A DNA stretch of 64,000 nt, from positions 1 to 64,000 of the forward strand of contig NZ_RSEK01000006.1 in the NCBI RefSeq assembly GCF_003958635.1. The letters are read 5' to 3'. Source of the stretch: Altericroceibacterium xinjiangense. Lineage in GTDB: Bacteria > Pseudomonadota > Alphaproteobacteria > Sphingomonadales > Sphingomonadaceae. A program made the translations under genes and the position numbers. This document shows, in pieces, positions 62,752 to 64,000 of the stretch; the first letter of the stretch is position 1, and every line of letters begins with the position of its first letter. Under the pieces are notes generated by a model. That model did no database searches. It was not told where the DNA came from and saw nothing but the letters and a program-made list of their open reading frames with translations.

Positions 62752-64000
62752 CCGATCCGGTACAGGGCAGCGTCTCACAGGGCAGCCCGTCGGAAGACGG
62801 CTCCGGAGACCTGCAGGCGCTGGCGCGCGGGGGGCGGACGAATTTCCTGGGTTTCCTGCTCCGCCTGCTCGCCCGGCTGCCGTTCCTGTTCATTGCCGGA
62901 AGGCTGTACGGCGCGGAGGCTCTTGGCCGGTTCGCCTCCGCGCTGGTGGTGGTCGAACTGGTAGCGATGATCTCCACCATCGGGGAGAAGCGCGGGCTCG
63001 CCCAGCGCCTTTCGGAAGCGGACGGAACGGACGAGCAGCCGGTCCACATCGTGTTCGACGGGCTGCTGCTCGCCTTGGTCGTCGGCCTCGGCTTCGCCGC
63101 TTTCCTGTGGCTGGTGCCTGCTCTGATGTTCCCCAGCGGGATCCATGCTCCGCTGGACCGGCTGCTGGTGCTGGCCGTCCCCGCGGTCGCGTTGACCGAA
63201 CTGGTGCTGGCCGCGCAGGCCTATCGCTTCGACGTCGGGGCCACCGTGCGCTCACGAGCCGTGGTGGAGCCGTGGACGATCTCGATTATGGCCGGGCTGC
63301 TTTACTTCGTGGTGCCGCGCAGTGGACTTTCGCTGGCCTATCTGGCTTCGGTCTATGCCGCGCTGGCCACAGCCCTCTGGCCGTTCTTCAAGAGCTATGG
63401 CTTGCCTGCCGGCTGGCGGCCGGATCTGGGGCGCATGGCGCGCCTGACGGTGCGCGGGCTGCCTCTTGCCGGGGCGGATACGATCGAATGGGGCACCCGG
63501 CGGCTCGATATCCTCATCCTGGGTGTGTTTGCCTCACCCGCCGCAGTGGGTGTCTACTACATCGCCCAGCAGGTCGCGAGCCTGCCGCAAAAGCTGAAAA
63601 GCAGCTTCGATCCCATTCTCGGCCCGGTCATCACGCGCAAGATCCGCGAACGCGACTACGCAGCCATTGCCAGTCAGGTCAGCCAGGTAGGCTTCTGGAT
63701 CGTTGCCGCCCAGGCGGGGATTGCCCTTGCACTTGGCATTCCCGGAGAAGCGATAATGGGCCTGGTTGGCCCGAAGTTCGTCGGCGGCAACGGAGCGCTC
63801 GCTTTTCTGCTGGCTGCGGAAGTCGTGGCGGCGACGGCCGTCGTTTCCGAAGCCGCACTGATCTATGTTGCACGGATGCGAAATCTGGTTGTTTCGCTGG
63901 GCACCATCGTTCTTCAGGGCGTGCTTACCGTCGGCTTGATCCAGCTGGTCGATCACTATTCGCTCGGCGATCTCTACCGGGCGGCGGCCGCGGGACTTTC
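62748..64000 (+). CDS. Polysaccharide biosynthesis/flippase protein (partial)
   Basis: This frame has no stop before the window end and codes for more than 417 residues. It has many hydrophobic helices typical of lipopolysaccharide or O-antigen flippases (MATE/MVF-like superfamily): TNFLGFLLRLLARLPFLFIA, LLLALVVGLGFAAFLWLVPA, and later LPLAGADTIEWGTRRLDILI and YYIAQQVASLPQKLKSSFDP. The likely start is TTG at 62748 overlapping the gpsA stop (TTGA). The export substrate is unknown. Confidence 0.75.
   Translation, partial: MTDPVQGSVSQGSPSEDGSGDLQALARGGRTNFLGFLLRLLARLPFLFIAGRLYGAEALGRFASALVVVELVAMISTIGEKRGLAQRLSEADGTDEQPVHIVFDGLLLALVVGLGFAAFLWLVPALMFPSGIHAPLDRLLVLAVPAVALTELVLAAQAYRFDVGATVRSRAVVEPWTISIMAGLLYFVVPRSGLSLAYLASVYAALATALWPFFKSYGLPAGWRPDLGRMARLTVRGLPLAGADTIEWGTRRLDILILGVFASPAAVGVYYIAQQVASLPQKLKSSFDPILGPVITRKIRERDYAAIASQVSQVGFWIVAAQAGIALALGIPGEAIMGLVGPKFVGGNGALAFLLAAEVVAATAVVSEAALIYVARMRNLVVSLGTIVLQGVLTVGLIQLVDHYSLGDLYRAAAAGL

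Noticed and set aside
1-64000. CRISPR array or insertion sequence
   Set aside because: No series of spaced direct repeats and no transposase frame were seen.

Overview
The window is GC-rich alphaproteobacterial chromosome. The core genes and their order (purA-hisZ-serA-serC, a trp operon running into moaC-moeA-lexA, gltX-gltA, hemCD-tsaD-gpsA), the GTTC-N7-GTTC LexA box and the ROSE-type leader point to Sphingomonadales, most likely an Erythrobacteraceae-like genus. That placement is inferred from gene content and style; no database search was possible.

Positions 1 to about 12,060 are accessory, prophage-derived DNA. They hold a secreted hypothetical protein, a truncated addiction-module antidote, two leading phage proteins, terminase small and large subunits, a tape measure protein whose start codon overlaps the terminase stop, a small protein and an HK97 gp10-like protein. 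Next come a divergent ribbon-helix-helix gene under a long inverted repeat, a tightly coupled four-gene cassette (a VPFP-starting protein, two Tat-signal paralogues, a second VPFP-starting protein), and several small phage-type genes on the minus strand. No portal, capsid or integrase gene is visible, so the rest of the element must lie to the left or be lost. The region ends at the 3' end of a tRNA-Arg(CCU) gene, a plausible integration site.

From 12,063 onward the DNA is ordinary core genome. 12.1-17.4 kb: DUF1178 protein, nitrilase-family amidase, glutaredoxin, Hsp20 with a probable ROSE RNA thermometer, pyrG, secG, tpiA. 17.6-25.9 kb: one long plus-strand operon, ppiD-like, trpE, a DUF2233 lipoprotein, trpG, trpD, trpC, moaC, moeA, with many stop/start overlaps, followed by SOS-controlled lexA. 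26.7-35.6 kb: comEC (minus), gltX and gltA, a GH13 glucosidase, gluconokinase, a YedK/HMCES-like DNA-repair protein and a MarR-type regulator. 35.7-41.9 kb: a minus-strand block, serC-serA-hisZ, then rlpA and purA, with a serC-type leader and REP-like palindromes around serA.

42-48.6 kb carries an extensin-like protein, a LuxR-type regulator with a degenerate receiver, and a complete Anbu proteasome-like operon (ATP-grasp, alpha-E, transglutaminase-like, Anbu) with an alpha/beta hydrolase upstream. 48.6-64 kb: uvrB, a glycosyltransferase, a lipoprotein, a DsbD-family reductase, a PhoK-like alkaline phosphatase, a UbiH-family monooxygenase, a mitofilin-like protein with hemD and hemC, tsaD, gpsA, and a polysaccharide exporter cut by the window end.

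The most interesting places are the prophage cassette and its operator (8.4-10.5 kb), the capsid-less terminase/tape-measure module, the Anbu operon, and the RNA elements upstream of hsp20 and serC.
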